Origin: Priestia taiwanensis
GTDB lineage: Bacteria; Bacillota; Bacilli; Bacillales; Bacillaceae_G
DNA length: 64,000 nucleotides
Reading direction: 5' to 3'
Assembly (NCBI RefSeq): GCF_014638355.1
Contig: NZ_BMFK01000001.1
Coordinates: 2,123,160 to 2,187,159, forward strand
Under the pieces are notes generated by a model. The model was not told where the DNA came from and did no database searches. It was given only the letters and a program-made list of their open reading frames with translations. Of the stretch, positions 1 to 8,881 are shown piece by piece. The translations under genes were made by a program, and so were the position numbers. How positions within the stretch are numbered: position 1 is the stretch's first letter; each line of letters opens with the position of its first letter.

Positions 1-196
1 GATTGTTAAAAGGTAATTTCTACTGTCATTATACATGACAACCAACCAAAAATATACACTTTTTTTCAAAAAAACGGAAAGAAAAATATCCTTCTCCAAA
101 AAACGCTTCTACTTTGTTGTACCAATAGGTGTAACGCTTTCATTTTTTCGCTATTTCATCTAAAATAGAAGTACCATATAAGGAAAGGGTGGGGAC

Positions 197-400
197 ATGA
201 TTTCATATGCGATTGACGTATTACTCGTAGCTACTTTCGTCATAGGAATTACCGCAATCATCGGTGTTTTTCTTAATACAATCGGAGAGAAAGTGTTCGG
301 AAGGAAAGATCGCAGTAAGTTTGTAGACAAATCTGCCGAAATGCAAGCTGGCTGGAAACGTGTTGGCGGAAAAGGTATTTACCGCAAGAAGACATACTAA
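197..400 (+). CDS. Small membrane protein, function unknown
   Basis: This 67-residue protein has one hydrophobic segment over about residues 5-28, followed by a basic, soluble tail ending in GIYRKKTY. The ATG lies three bases after a strong AAAGGGTGGGG ribosome site. It is followed by an intrinsic terminator and is convergent with the glycan cluster, so it is a single-gene unit. A single-pass membrane topology with the basic tail in the cytoplasm is likely. I do not recognise the family and give no function. Confidence 0.7.
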   Translation: MISYAIDVLLVATFVIGITAIIGVFLNTIGEKVFGRKDRSKFVDKSAEMQAGWKRVGGKGIYRKKTY

Positions 401-452
401 TAAAACCCACAACATCATGGAATATGACAGATAACGATAGAGATACATAGAG

Positions 453-488
453 AGCCACCAGTAGACATACACACGGGTGGCTTTTTTC
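453..488 (+). terminator. Intrinsic terminator of the small membrane protein gene
   Basis: A seven-base stem, AGCCACC with GGTGGCT, is followed by TTTTTT on the + strand. The opposite side has no T-run, so it does not obviously stop the minus-strand glycan cluster. Confidence 0.7.
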
Positions 489-524
489 ATTACTTCTCCC
501 TCACACATGTAAGAGACAAGCTTT

Positions 525-1913
525 TCATTCTTCCACTTCTCTCTTTTTCACCTTTACAATCATTTGATAAATAGAACTGTACTCGGCAAATTGGTCCATT
601 TGATAACCGAATTGCTTAGCTAATTGGCTCACCGCTGTGAAAAATATGTTTGTAGTGGCGTCTGGTGGTATTGTTACATATGTTGGGCTAAATGATTCGA
701 AGATGTCTGCCGGGAATAGGGTATGAACCGTTTGTGGGGTAAAGAAGCGCAAATGTGTACGATCTAGAATCCCTGCATCGACGTAAGGGAAACTACCGAG
801 CATGAGCGGGAGTATTGCTTCTGTGTGTGTGATATTTGGGATGCTACCGATAATATATCCCGAAGGCTTCAAATGAGTTGCTAATTTACGAACAACATTC
901 CACGGATCGCGTAAATGTTCAAGTACATCATTACATAAAATAACATCAAAATACTCTGTCGGGAAAGGTAAATCTAGCGTTTCTACATCTGTACTCTCTA
1001 CACTTTTGTAATGATTCTTCGCAAGATTAGCAACGAAGTCATTAATCTCAATTCCGTACACTTCACTTCCAATGTTGCGATTCATAATTTCGAGACCTGT
1101 TGCTCCAGCCCCACATCCTACATCAAGAATACGTTTTGCATCATCTGGAACAATTGCCACAATTTCTGGACGTGGATACGTATAATACGTTAAGTCCATG
1201 CCCCATTTTTCTTTATAACGTGCACGATTTTCAAAGTACAGGTGGTTCATATTAATTTGATTCCCCGTGAACGTCGCATGGCCGTGATGATGTACAAAGG
1301 AATCCAAGGCAATGCGCAATTGGTATCCCGCACTTACTGTTCTAACACATAAATCATCATCTTCAAATGAACCATATCCATACCGCTCATCAAAGCCACC
1401 AACTTTATCTAACACAGACTTTTTTGCTAATAGGCAAAAACCAACTAAGCGTAATACCCGCTTTGATTTCCCTTTGTTTTCTGCACAATAGCAAGTAGCA
1501 AATGCATCAATACCACTAATATCTGTGTAATCAAATGGAATACACTGGCCCCCGCTTACATAATTACTTACCGGTCCTACCATACCGACTGCTTCCTTAC
1601 TATACAAGAGAGAAATCATCGAATCTAACCAATTTTCCGTTACAATCGTATCGTTATTCAAAAACAACACATTATCGCCTGTTGCTATCTCTAACCCTTG
1701 ATTACATCCACCGGCGAATCCCTTATTCTCCTCATTCAAGACTACTTTAAACGATGGAAAATCACTTAGGTGATCTCTCGTACCATCCGTGGAACCATTA
1801 TCAATAATAATCATTTCCACTTCATCCATATTTGTATATTTCAAGATACTATCAAAACATTTCTTCGTTAAGTCCCATTGATTGTACGTCAATATTACAA
1901 TACTCGTCTTCAA
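525..1913 (-). CDS. Bifunctional GT2 glycosyltransferase - SAM methyltransferase
   Basis: The N-terminal half (about residues 1-230) is a family 2 glycosyltransferase: it has the SIVILTYN opening, the nucleotide-binding DNGSTDG near residue 38, LNND near 86, and GGFDER...FEDDD near 173-187 at the usual acceptor and base region. The C-terminal half (from about 255) is a class I methyltransferase with LDVGCGAG near 263 and a methyltransferase-11-type DVILCNDVLEHL. It probably adds a sugar and then methylates it, or methylates the growing chain. The TTG at 1913, eight bases after AGGAG, is the likeliest start; a GTG at 1922 is in frame. It is the last gene of the glycan cluster, 32 bases after rfbD. 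The substrate is unknown. Confidence 0.85.
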   Translation of the reverse strand: MKTSIVILTYNQWDLTKKCFDSILKYTNMDEVEMIIIDNGSTDGTRDHLSDFPSFKVVLNEENKGFAGGCNQGLEIATGDNVLFLNNDTIVTENWLDSMISLLYSKEAVGMVGPVSNYVSGGQCIPFDYTDISGIDAFATCYCAENKGKSKRVLRLVGFCLLAKKSVLDKVGGFDERYGYGSFEDDDLCVRTVSAGYQLRIALDSFVHHHGHATFTGNQINMNHLYFENRARYKEKWGMDLTYYTYPRPEIVAIVPDDAKRILDVGCGAGATGLEIMNRNIGSEVYGIEINDFVANLAKNHYKSVESTDVETLDLPFPTEYFDVILCNDVLEHLRDPWNVVRKLATHLKPSGYIIGSIPNITHTEAILPLMLGSFPYVDAGILDRTHLRFFTPQTVHTLFPADIFESFSPTYVTIPPDATTNIFFTAVSQLAKQFGYQMDQFAEYSSIYQMIVKVKKREVEE

Positions 1914-1945
1914 CCTATTCACTCCTCTTTATGAATACATACAAC

Positions 1946-2794
1946 TTATCCCTTCGTTCCCCACTCCTCTCTTATGTATTCACGTAACCCTTCTTGCCAA
2001 TGTCTTACATGAATACCTAATTGATTCATTTTCTCGTGGCATAGAACAGAATTCTTCGGCCTCTTTGCCGCCATCTTATATTCCTCACTCGAAATAGGAA
2101 TGACTTTTGTTGGTTTGTTTAACAATTTCATAATTTCCGCTGCAAACTCAAACCATGTACAACTGCCAGAGTTAGACACATGATATATTCCAGGCGGTGC
2201 AGCTAATAGCTTCTTTATCGCTACCCCTAAATCTTTCGTATACGTTGGGCATCCTTGTTGATCGTGAACGACATGAATTTCATCTCTCGTTTCTGCTAAT
2301 CGTTTCATCGTATGAACGAAATTGCTACTACTATGTCCATATAACCATGATGTTCGCACAATCGTTATGTCACTATTTATTGCACATGCAAGCTCTTCGC
2401 CTAACTGTTTACTTTTTCCATACATATTAATCGGCTGCATTGTATCGGTTTCTTTATACGGCAACACACTTTCCCCACTAAATACATAATCCGTACTAAT
2501 ATGAAGAAGCTTCATCTTTCGCTTCTTCGCTTCTTTTGCCAAATAATACGGCCCGAGAGCATTAATAGCGAGTGCTTTGTCTATTTCCGTTTCACAAAGA
2601 TCTACCTTTGTGAAAGCAGCCGCATTAATAATGACCCCCGGATTTAGTTGGTCAAGTACACCATTAATATGAGACACGTCTGTAATATTTAACTCTTTCT
2701 TATTTAGCGGGAATACGGTATAACCTTCCTGCCGAAACATGCTACATAATTCCTTCCCAAGCTGTCCTTCTGCGCCTGTAATAAGTACTCTCAT
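1946..2794 (-). CDS. rfbD: dTDP-4-dehydrorhamnose reductase
   Basis: The protein has 282 residues. RfbD reduces dTDP-4-keto-L-rhamnose to dTDP-L-rhamnose with NAD(P)H, the last step of rhamnose donor synthesis. The extended SDR fold shows in the N-terminal ITGAEGQLG dinucleotide motif, STDYVFSG, and the catalytic Tyr-x-x-x-Lys in MYGKSK; TSWLYG is also typical of the family. The ATG at 2794 follows AAGGAAG. RfbB and RfbC, the middle steps, are not in this cluster and must come from elsewhere if rhamnose is made. The gene lies between rfbA and the fused glycosyltransferase-methyltransferase, and its start overlaps the stop of a 32-codon ORF. Confidence 0.9.
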   Translation of the reverse strand: MRVLITGAEGQLGKELCSMFRQEGYTVFPLNKKELNITDVSHINGVLDQLNPGVIINAAAFTKVDLCETEIDKALAINALGPYYLAKEAKKRKMKLLHISTDYVFSGESVLPYKETDTMQPINMYGKSKQLGEELACAINSDITIVRTSWLYGHSSSNFVHTMKRLAETRDEIHVVHDQQGCPTYTKDLGVAIKKLLAAPPGIYHVSNSGSCTWFEFAAEIMKLLNKPTKVIPISSEEYKMAAKRPKNSVLCHEKMNQLGIHVRHWQEGLREYIREEWGTKG

Positions 2795-2889
2795 CCTCTT
2801 ACTTCCTTTTTGATGAGTGAACAAATAGCCTTCTTCAAAAGAAAGCGCCTACTAAAAGGAGCTTCCATATACATCACGAAAATGCCCAT
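2791..2889 (-). CDS. Candidate 32-residue small protein coupled to rfbD
   Basis: A 33-codon open frame sits in the gap between rfbA and rfbD. Its ATG is seven bases after an AGGTGG ribosome site, 26 bases beyond the rfbA stop, and its TGA overlaps the rfbD ATG as ATGA. The product has a hydrophobic, methionine-rich start (MGIFVMYMEAPF) and a basic tail rich in Lys and Arg. The good ribosome site and coupled stop suggest real translation, perhaps only to couple rfbD to rfbA. No family is recognised. Confidence 0.45.
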   Translation of the reverse strand: MGIFVMYMEAPFSRRFLLKKAICSLIKKEVRG

Positions 2890-2915
2890 CCCTTCACCAC
2901 CTCTAAATTAGCAAG

Positions 2916-3782
2916 CTACTTACCTACTATATTTAAAAGGTATTGACCATATTCATTTTTTTTGAGCGGTTCCGCCAATACTCGTACTTGTTCTTTCGAG
3001 ATATATCCTTTTCGATACGCAATTTCTTCTATACAAGCAATTTTTAAACTTTGACGGTTTTGAATTGTCTCAATAAATAATGATGCTTGTAGTAACGACT
3101 CATACGTACCTGTGTCGAGCCATGCAACTCCTCGTCCTAATATTTCTACGTTCAGTTCTCCTTGTTGTAAGTACACTTCATTAATCGACGAAATTTCTAG
3201 TTCTCCCCTGGCAGATGGTTTAATTTTCTTCGCAATGTCCACTACTTGGTTATCGTAGAAATAAAGGCCTGTCACGGCATAATTTGATCTTGGATGAAGA
3301 GGCTTCTCTTCAATTGAAATAGCTTTTCCTGTTTCATCGAACTCGACTACACCAAATCGTTCTGGATCTTTCACATGATATCCAAATACAGTTGCTCCGC
3401 TCTCACGCGATGCTGCTCGTTCTAAAATTGTCGTGAAATTATGACCATAGAAAAGATTATCTCCTAAAATAAGCGACACTGAATCTTCTCCAATAAATTG
3501 TTCTCCAACAATGAATGCTTGTGCTAAACCATCGGGCTTTTCCTGTACGGCGTATTCAATGTGTATACCTAATTGCGTTCCGTCCCCTAACAATTCTTCA
3601 AATCGACTTGTATCAAGAGGTGTAGAAATAATTAATATCTCTCGAATACCCGCTAACATTAAGACAGAGAGCGGATAATAAATTAACGGTTTGTCATAGA
3701 TCGGTAACAGTTGTTTTGACACAACTTTTGTCATAGGATAAAGTCTCGTTCCATATCCGCCAGCAAGAATAATTCCCTTCAT
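2916..3782 (-). CDS. rfbA: Glucose-1-phosphate thymidylyltransferase
   Basis: RfbA joins glucose-1-phosphate and dTTP to make dTDP-glucose, the first step towards dTDP-rhamnose and related sugars. The 288-residue protein begins with the nucleotidyltransferase signature [11 protein letters not shown] near residue 8, then [19 protein letters not shown] with the metal-binding Asp, and EEKP. The ATG at 3782 follows GGAGGTGG; the longer in-frame reading from 3824 would run through this ribosome site. It is transcribed towards rfbD and may have its own promoter in the 156-base gap upstream. Confidence 0.93.
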   Translation of the reverse strand: MKGIILAGGYGTRLYPMTKVVSKQLLPIYDKPLIYYPLSVLMLAGIREILIISTPLDTSRFEELLGDGTQLGIHIEYAVQEKPDGLAQAFIVGEQFIGEDSVSLILGDNLFYGHNFTTILERAASRESGATVFGYHVKDPERFGVVEFDETGKAISIEEKPLHPRSNYAVTGLYFYDNQVVDIAKKIKPSARGELEISSINEVYLQQGELNVEILGRGVAWLDTGTYESLLQASLFIETIQNRQSLKIACIEEIAYRKGYISKEQVRVLAEPLKKNEYGQYLLNIVGK

Positions 3783-3833
3783 ATCGCCACCTCCACACAC
3801 ATGATGAATAATTGTTACCATCATTTCTACATC

Positions 3834-3862
3834 ATATTAATAACCTAAATAGTGTAGTACAA
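3834..3862 (-). promoter_or_regulatory. Possible sigma-A promoter for rfbA
   Basis: On the minus strand TTGTAC (-35) is followed after 17 bases by TAATAT (-10), about 50 bases before the rfbA start. GTTACCAT and ATGGTAAC repeats flank the region in opposite orientation. The match is moderate and was judged by eye. Confidence 0.3.
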
Positions 3863-3938
3863 ATGGTAACTAGGCAATTGCCCTCCTATCACATTCCTAT
3901 ACTATCGTTTCAGCCTGTCTTTAGTTCCAAGAAAATTC

Positions 3939-5195
3939 CTATGAAAAGGAACGATAAATTGTTTCCATCTTTGCCGCCATATCTTCTTGGGTAAAATGTT
4001 GCTTTGCATATGCGTGTGCTTGTTTTCCTAATTTATTGCGTAATGCTTTATTTGTAAGTAGCAATCGAAGCGCTTGTATTAACTGCTCTACATTACCCGG
4101 TTCACATAACAATCCAGTTTCTCCGTGCTGAATCATTTCTACAATACCGCCACAAGTTGTTGTAATAATGGCTTTCCCGGCAAACATCGCTTCTATAATG
4201 GAAATCGGAAAATTATCATTTAATGTCGGTAATACGTAAATGGTAGATGCAGCTAAAACATTCGCAACATCTTCTCTCCTACCGAGAAACTTCACCTGTT
4301 GTAGACCTTTCTTCTTAACCTCTTTTTCTAATTGCTGCCTTCTAACTCCATCACCGACAATCCACACTTCTACACCCTCTAATTCCTCCTGCATACGTGC
4401 AACCGCTTCAATTAACAAGTCGTGTCCCTTTCGGGGGGCCAGACGAGCCACCGATACTATGACCAAGTGATCTTCTTCTGTCGAAACAACCGGGTAAAAA
4501 TCAATTCCTGTGTGCACTGTCACGAGTTGTTCGTCCGTTGCCCCGTATTCGCGTAATGGTAGATGAAACGAATCACTAATCGTGATGATTTTATCTGCGG
4601 CGTGTATCCCTTGCTTCTCAATTCCAGTAAAATACGCCTCTTCTATCGATCCAGTACGTATCTTCCCAAATTTCATTCGACTTCTTGTGAAGTATCCATG
4701 AGGGGTGAAAAATAACGGTTTCTTATGCACTTCTTTCATCTGACCTAATAGAAATAGCGCAAACAAATCCTCCGCATGAATCACATCGTACTCTTCTAAT
4801 GATTGATTGCGCAAAAAACGTGTAAAGGCATGTAAATAACTACTATTCTTTACTAGTTTCTCATTTTCAATATTGTACCGTTCCTTCAAGAAACTTCGTG
4901 CCTCTTTGGCTGCTTCTGGAATATACGTATCAAAATAGATAGGTGGCATTTGAACAGGGGAGAAAACATCTACTTGATGACCACGTCGCTTCATCCCCAT
5001 CTGCAAGGACGTAATATAATTCGATAGACCACCTGTATTCGGATAACGAAGAAACGTTACATATAAAATATTAAGACTACCACTCTTTCTTCCTTGCAAA
5101 CTATACTTCGGAGCAACAAGTATGCTCTCTTCTTCCTTCGCAACGCCGTAATAGATATCCATGACACGTACCAGACTTTCATGAAACACAGCCAT
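3939..5195 (-). CDS. GT4-family glycosyltransferase (paralogue 1)
   Basis: This 418-residue protein is a retaining GT-B glycosyltransferase. A leader of about 40 residues precedes the first Rossmann domain, which opens LNILYVTFLRYPNTGGLSNYI near residues 41-61. The donor domain carries RLAPRKGHDLLIEA and the E-x7-E motif around EAMFAGKAIITTTCGGIVE. It closely resembles the second GT4 of this cluster, including the GGLSNY element, so the two probably arose by duplication and add successive sugars. The ATG at 5195 was chosen because the longer frame from 5252 would run through a hairpin. The CotSA/YtcC-type spore enzymes are possible relatives; the acceptor is unknown. Confidence 0.85.
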   Translation of the reverse strand: MAVFHESLVRVMDIYYGVAKEEESILVAPKYSLQGRKSGSLNILYVTFLRYPNTGGLSNYITSLQMGMKRRGHQVDVFSPVQMPPIYFDTYIPEAAKEARSFLKERYNIENEKLVKNSSYLHAFTRFLRNQSLEEYDVIHAEDLFALFLLGQMKEVHKKPLFFTPHGYFTRSRMKFGKIRTGSIEEAYFTGIEKQGIHAADKIITISDSFHLPLREYGATDEQLVTVHTGIDFYPVVSTEEDHLVIVSVARLAPRKGHDLLIEAVARMQEELEGVEVWIVGDGVRRQQLEKEVKKKGLQQVKFLGRREDVANVLAASTIYVLPTLNDNFPISIIEAMFAGKAIITTTCGGIVEMIQHGETGLLCEPGNVEQLIQALRLLLTNKALRNKLGKQAHAYAKQHFTQEDMAAKMETIYRSFS

Positions 5196-5216
5196 CCTCG
5201 ACGCTCCCTCTATATC

Positions 5217-5259
5217 AAAAAATACAATCAGTGTGGATAATACATCTCCCACACTGATT
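5217..5259 (-). terminator. Terminator-like hairpin between the APH-fold gene and GT4
   Basis: An 11-base perfect stem, AATCAGTGTGG with its complement at 5249-5259, is followed on the minus strand by TGTATTTTTT. It lies between the stop of the phosphotransferase gene and the ribosome site of the GT4, so it would stop or attenuate transcription inside the cluster. Confidence 0.7.
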
Positions 5260-5271
5260 GATGTTTTTCTC

Positions 5272-6327
5272 TTATAATCCTAATTCTCTCGCCCATGTTG
5301 TCGCTCTTTCCAAATGGTACGGTAACAACTCTCCACCGCGATTATCAAAGATACGGCGTAGTTGCGTATGCAACCCTTTTTCAAGTGTACGCTGTACATA
5401 CGCCATCTTAATTAACTTCATTGGGTCTGTTTTGAAGCGAATTCCTTGCTTCGCCATTTCTTCTGTATATACCTTTACACAGTTGGTACGAATTTCATCA
5501 CTTCGACTTTGCCAATCTTTACGAAATGCAATTAAGATTTCTACAAGTACAACCATGTCAAACCATACAGGTGAAAATTTCGCTGCTTCCCAATCAATGA
5601 ATTGAATCTTCCACGTTCCTGTTGGTGTCACGTTATTGCTACAAATGTTTTGTAGATGAAGATCACCATGCGTCACTGCTGAACCATTACCAATTAACTC
5701 TGGAAAGAAATCAGGTCCTTTTTCATATAGTTTCATGACAGACTTATAATGCGGCTTTATAATGTCTCTTAACGCTCCAATTCTCATTGCTTCATCCAGA
5801 AATTCAATCGTATTACCAACATATTTAGTCCGTTCTCTCGTCATTCTTGTTGAACTATAGACAGGAAGCCACGGTGTCCATATGTCTCTTTGCTTTGAAA
5901 ATTTCTCTTCAAATGTTTTGGCATGTAACTTTGCTAGAGATGGAATAATCTTTTCAAAATGTGCCGGTTGAAATGTAATTTGTCCTCGTACTTGTTGAAC
6001 GAATCCCATAAAAATCCATGTTTCATCCTTGTTCTGTTCGACTAAATAAATCGGTGGTAGAAATTCTTGTAAGACAGAATATGCTCTCATGTACAAATTA
6101 ATCTCAATTTCATTTCGAGCAGTAACGGAGTGGTACACTTTGAGAATGACAAGCGAAGGTCCTGTCTTCGTATGGATTGGCACTTTATACACACTCATTC
6201 TTCTCGTTGTTTTCAAACATTCGGTGCCCATCACATCGATGGACACCTTATCCCCCATTGAATGAGAGAGCTTCTTCTCTACTCCGAACCGTTCAAAGTA
6301 ATGCCTCAATGCTCTCGTATCGTACAA
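5272..6327 (-). CDS. Aminoglycoside-phosphotransferase-fold kinase (CotS-like)
   Basis: This 351-residue protein has the APH / choline-kinase fold. Visible elements are the nucleotide-site lysine in VILKVY (Lys63), the catalytic loop VTHGDLHLQN with Asp222 and Asn227, and the metal-binding IDWE near 244-247. All key residues are kept, so it should be an active kinase, probably of a sugar or a small alcohol. Spore-coat proteins CotS and CotI of B. subtilis have this fold and also lie beside GT4 genes. TTG is the only in-frame start after the AAAGGGATG ribosome site, which overlaps the stop of the ATP-grasp gene. Antibiotic resistance is unlikely in this setting. Confidence 0.75.
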   Translation of the reverse strand: MYDTRALRHYFERFGVEKKLSHSMGDKVSIDVMGTECLKTTRRMSVYKVPIHTKTGPSLVILKVYHSVTARNEIEINLYMRAYSVLQEFLPPIYLVEQNKDETWIFMGFVQQVRGQITFQPAHFEKIIPSLAKLHAKTFEEKFSKQRDIWTPWLPVYSSTRMTRERTKYVGNTIEFLDEAMRIGALRDIIKPHYKSVMKLYEKGPDFFPELIGNGSAVTHGDLHLQNICSNNVTPTGTWKIQFIDWEAAKFSPVWFDMVVLVEILIAFRKDWQSRSDEIRTNCVKVYTEEMAKQGIRFKTDPMKLIKMAYVQRTLEKGLHTQLRRIFDNRGGELLPYHLERATTWARELGL

Positions 6328-6333
6328 CGATAT

Positions 6334-7509
6334 TCATCCCTTTCGTTTTCGTTTCCAAACATTCCTCAAATGTGACCATGTGCTCCGTAGAAAAGGCATA
6401 AGGTCATCCCATGCCAATAGCGCGAATTCCTTTTTCCCGCGTAAGCCCGCGAAGAAATCTTTCCACGTCATTTCACCTGCTCGTTTCTTATGACGGAATG
6501 TTAAATAATAGCGGACGAGATAAATCCATTTCACACCGTCCTCGTGCGTTAACTGTGGTGCCGGGTTTTGGTTTGTTACGTACAAATAATAGATATATGC
6601 AAAGTCAACACCTGCTGCCCCTGTCAAACTATGCGTTAACCAAAAGCGCGGATTAATTTCGATAAACTTATAGATACCGTCACGCGGATCTTTCTTCCAT
6701 TCAATCATCCCAATTCCTGTTAACCCCAACTTCTCGAAGAGTGGAACACTTAGCTCAATTAAATCCGGAAGTGTTTTACTAACAATGTGCGCACCTGTGC
6801 CAAACTCAGCAGGAAACTGGTGGTTTTTTTGAAGCGAAAACAACGCTAACAAATTCATGTTCTCATCGTATAACGTCGCAACTTTGTAAAAGCATTGGTT
6901 GTCACCAGGAATAATCTCTTGCAAAATGAGCGTACCGTATTGCCGATACGCCTCATATCCTTCTCGCAACTCTGATTCATTTTGAAGTACGATTGCTTTC
7001 TTGTTAATCTTCTTCCGAAATTCATGACCGAGCGTCGGTTTCAAAATACACGGATATTCCATATGAGGTAGTGCCTCTTCTAATTGTGCTTGCTCTTTAA
7101 TGATATATGTCTTCGGACACGGAATGTTGTGCATTGTGGCTAATTCATGCATCGTATATTTATCTAATACCGCCTCTATTAATTCATGTTCTGGTAATAG
7201 AAATAAGTAGTAGTCTGCTAGTTCATTACGATATTTCGAAACGAACACAACATAATCATCTGCTCCGGTACATAAGACTGCTTTTCTCTCAAAACTCTTT
7301 CCTAAATTAAGTAAGAATGTTAATAATGCTTCTTCTTCTGTTAATGGACTAGGACATATCCCACACGTTGCAAGGCGTGACTTTCCGATTCGATACGGCT
7401 TTTCTGTATCAAACGCGTACACATCAATTCCTCGCCGTGCAAGACTACGAATAATTCCTACCCCGTTCGCACTTAAATCAAGTACAACTGCTGGATATCG
7501 ATGATCCAT
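6334..7509 (-). CDS. ATP-grasp enzyme of the glycan cluster
   Basis: This 391-residue protein has a pre-ATP-grasp Rossmann domain (AVVLDLSANGVGIIRSLARRG) and an ATP-grasp domain with CILKPT (Lys157), LILQEIIPG near 195-202 and the metal-binding EINPRFW near 284-290. It is of the carbamoyl-phosphate-synthase-like type, which joins a carboxylate to an amine or similar nucleophile through an acyl phosphate. The tail is strongly basic (VWKRKRKG). It starts with ATG after GAGAGGGGGG and is joined to the APH-fold gene with almost no gap. It might attach an amino acid to a glycan; the substrates cannot be read from the sequence. Confidence 0.8.
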   Translation of the reverse strand: MDHRYPAVVLDLSANGVGIIRSLARRGIDVYAFDTEKPYRIGKSRLATCGICPSPLTEEEALLTFLLNLGKSFERKAVLCTGADDYVVFVSKYRNELADYYLFLLPEHELIEAVLDKYTMHELATMHNIPCPKTYIIKEQAQLEEALPHMEYPCILKPTLGHEFRKKINKKAIVLQNESELREGYEAYRQYGTLILQEIIPGDNQCFYKVATLYDENMNLLALFSLQKNHQFPAEFGTGAHIVSKTLPDLIELSVPLFEKLGLTGIGMIEWKKDPRDGIYKFIEINPRFWLTHSLTGAAGVDFAYIYYLYVTNQNPAPQLTHEDGVKWIYLVRYYLTFRHKKRAGEMTWKDFFAGLRGKKEFALLAWDDLMPFLRSTWSHLRNVWKRKRKG

Positions 7510-7522
7510 CGAATCCCCCCTC

Positions 7523-8881
7523 TCATCTTACATATCTCTGATAAATCGCCGTGACATGACTAATCATCGCTTCTCTCGTCAAATGCGTTCGCGCAAACTT
7601 TTTACCATTGTCCGCTAATTTCTCTCGCGCTTCATGATTCGTCATCGTAAATTTCAGTGCACCTGCCAATTTCTTCGCATCACCTGAATCAATGAGAATA
7701 CCTGTCTTACCATGCTTCACAAGTTCCGGTATCCCACCTACTGATGTAGAAATAACACATACACCACTATGCATCGCTTCAATAATAGAAACTGGCAAAC
7801 TATCATTTAACGTTGGTAGTACGAATACATCCGCCTTACTTAATAAGTACGGAACATCATCCCTCGTTCCTAGAAATTCCACCATCGATAAGCCTAGAGA
7901 GCGCTTCTGTTTCTCAAGCGCTTCTCGCATCTCACCGTCTCCTACAATTAACACTTCTAAATTATCCCTCATACTTTTCGGTAACTGCGTAATCGCATCC
8001 AACAACAGATTATGTCCTTTTCGTGGACCGAGACGAGCGACACATACAATGACAAATTTCTTTGATTGTTCTTTACTTGTTCGATACGAAGGCATCCCAT
8101 ACTCAATCCCTGTCAGTACCGTTGTCATATCTGCATCTTTTGCCCCTAATTGCATAAGTGGTGTGCGAAATACATCACTCAAAATAACGAGATGATTCGC
8201 ATAGGAAATCGCTTTTTGCTCAATGGATTTGTAGTATGCTTCTTCTAAAGAATCTTTCTTGAAAATATCGAATTTCACTCTATTAAATGTAAACATTCCG
8301 TGATTGGTGAAGAAAAGTGGTTTTTTGTATTCTTCATTCAATCTTCCTAATATGTTCGCTGTAAACAAATCCTGTGCATGAAACACATCATATTTTCGTA
8401 AATTAATGTATTTGCGAAGCATTTGTTCATACACATATAAATAGCGTTGATTCCTCAAAATTTTACTGTTATAACTGCCATAACGTTCGCTGAAGAAAGA
8501 GCGTAATGACGGAACACACTCATCACGTAACCAATTCACTTCACGGGCAGGGAATTGATTCGGTGCAACAACATCAACACGATGCCCCATTCGTCGTAAC
8601 CCTTCACTTAACGTTTTAATATAATTTGATAACCCTCCTGTGTGAGGGTAGTCCCAAAATGTCGTAATTAAAATGGATAACCGCCTATTGGACATCGTTC
8701 TAGGCGCTTCTGGCTTTTCAACATGTACTTCACTGGTACTCTTTTCCTTTTCTTTCTTCTTTTTTTCTTTTTTCTCTTTCTTTTCTTTCTTGTCTTTTTT
8801 CTCTTTTCGTCCTGAACCTTTGTAATATCCATCTAACGCTTCGACAATATGTGGATATGGAAATTGGCCATCTAGCTTCAT
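7523..8881 (-). CDS. GT4-family glycosyltransferase (paralogue 2) with Lys/Glu-rich linker
   Basis: This 452-residue GT-B enzyme resembles paralogue 1. After a short head (MKLDGQFPYP...) comes a run of almost only Lys and Glu at about residues 25-47, then the first Rossmann domain with TTFWDYPHTGGLSNYI near 73-88. The donor domain shows RLGPRKGHNLLLDAI, PTLNDSLPVSIIEAMHSG and VGGIPELVKHG. The Lys/Glu tract is probably a helical, charged linker and may bind an anionic surface or partner. The ATG at 8881 overlaps the PIG-L stop as ATGA, eight bases after GGAGG. Confidence 0.85.
   Translation of the reverse strand: MKLDGQFPYPHIVEALDGYYKGSGRKEKKDKKEKKEKKEKKKKEKEKSTSEVHVEKPEAPRTMSNRRLSILITTFWDYPHTGGLSNYIKTLSEGLRRMGHRVDVVAPNQFPAREVNWLRDECVPSLRSFFSERYGSYNSKILRNQRYLYVYEQMLRKYINLRKYDVFHAQDLFTANILGRLNEEYKKPLFFTNHGMFTFNRVKFDIFKKDSLEEAYYKSIEQKAISYANHLVILSDVFRTPLMQLGAKDADMTTVLTGIEYGMPSYRTSKEQSKKFVIVCVARLGPRKGHNLLLDAITQLPKSMRDNLEVLIVGDGEMREALEKQKRSLGLSMVEFLGTRDDVPYLLSKADVFVLPTLNDSLPVSIIEAMHSGVCVISTSVGGIPELVKHGKTGILIDSGDAKKLAGALKFTMTNHEAREKLADNGKKFARTHLTREAMISHVTAIYQRYVR

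Noticed and set aside
121..135. GTAACGCTTTCAT upstream of the first small gene as a cre site
   Set aside because: The core is one base shorter than the cre pattern, so the half-sites are out of register.
5272..6327. Aminoglycoside resistance gene
   Set aside because: The APH fold is shared by many metabolic and spore-coat kinases, and the setting is a glycan cluster.
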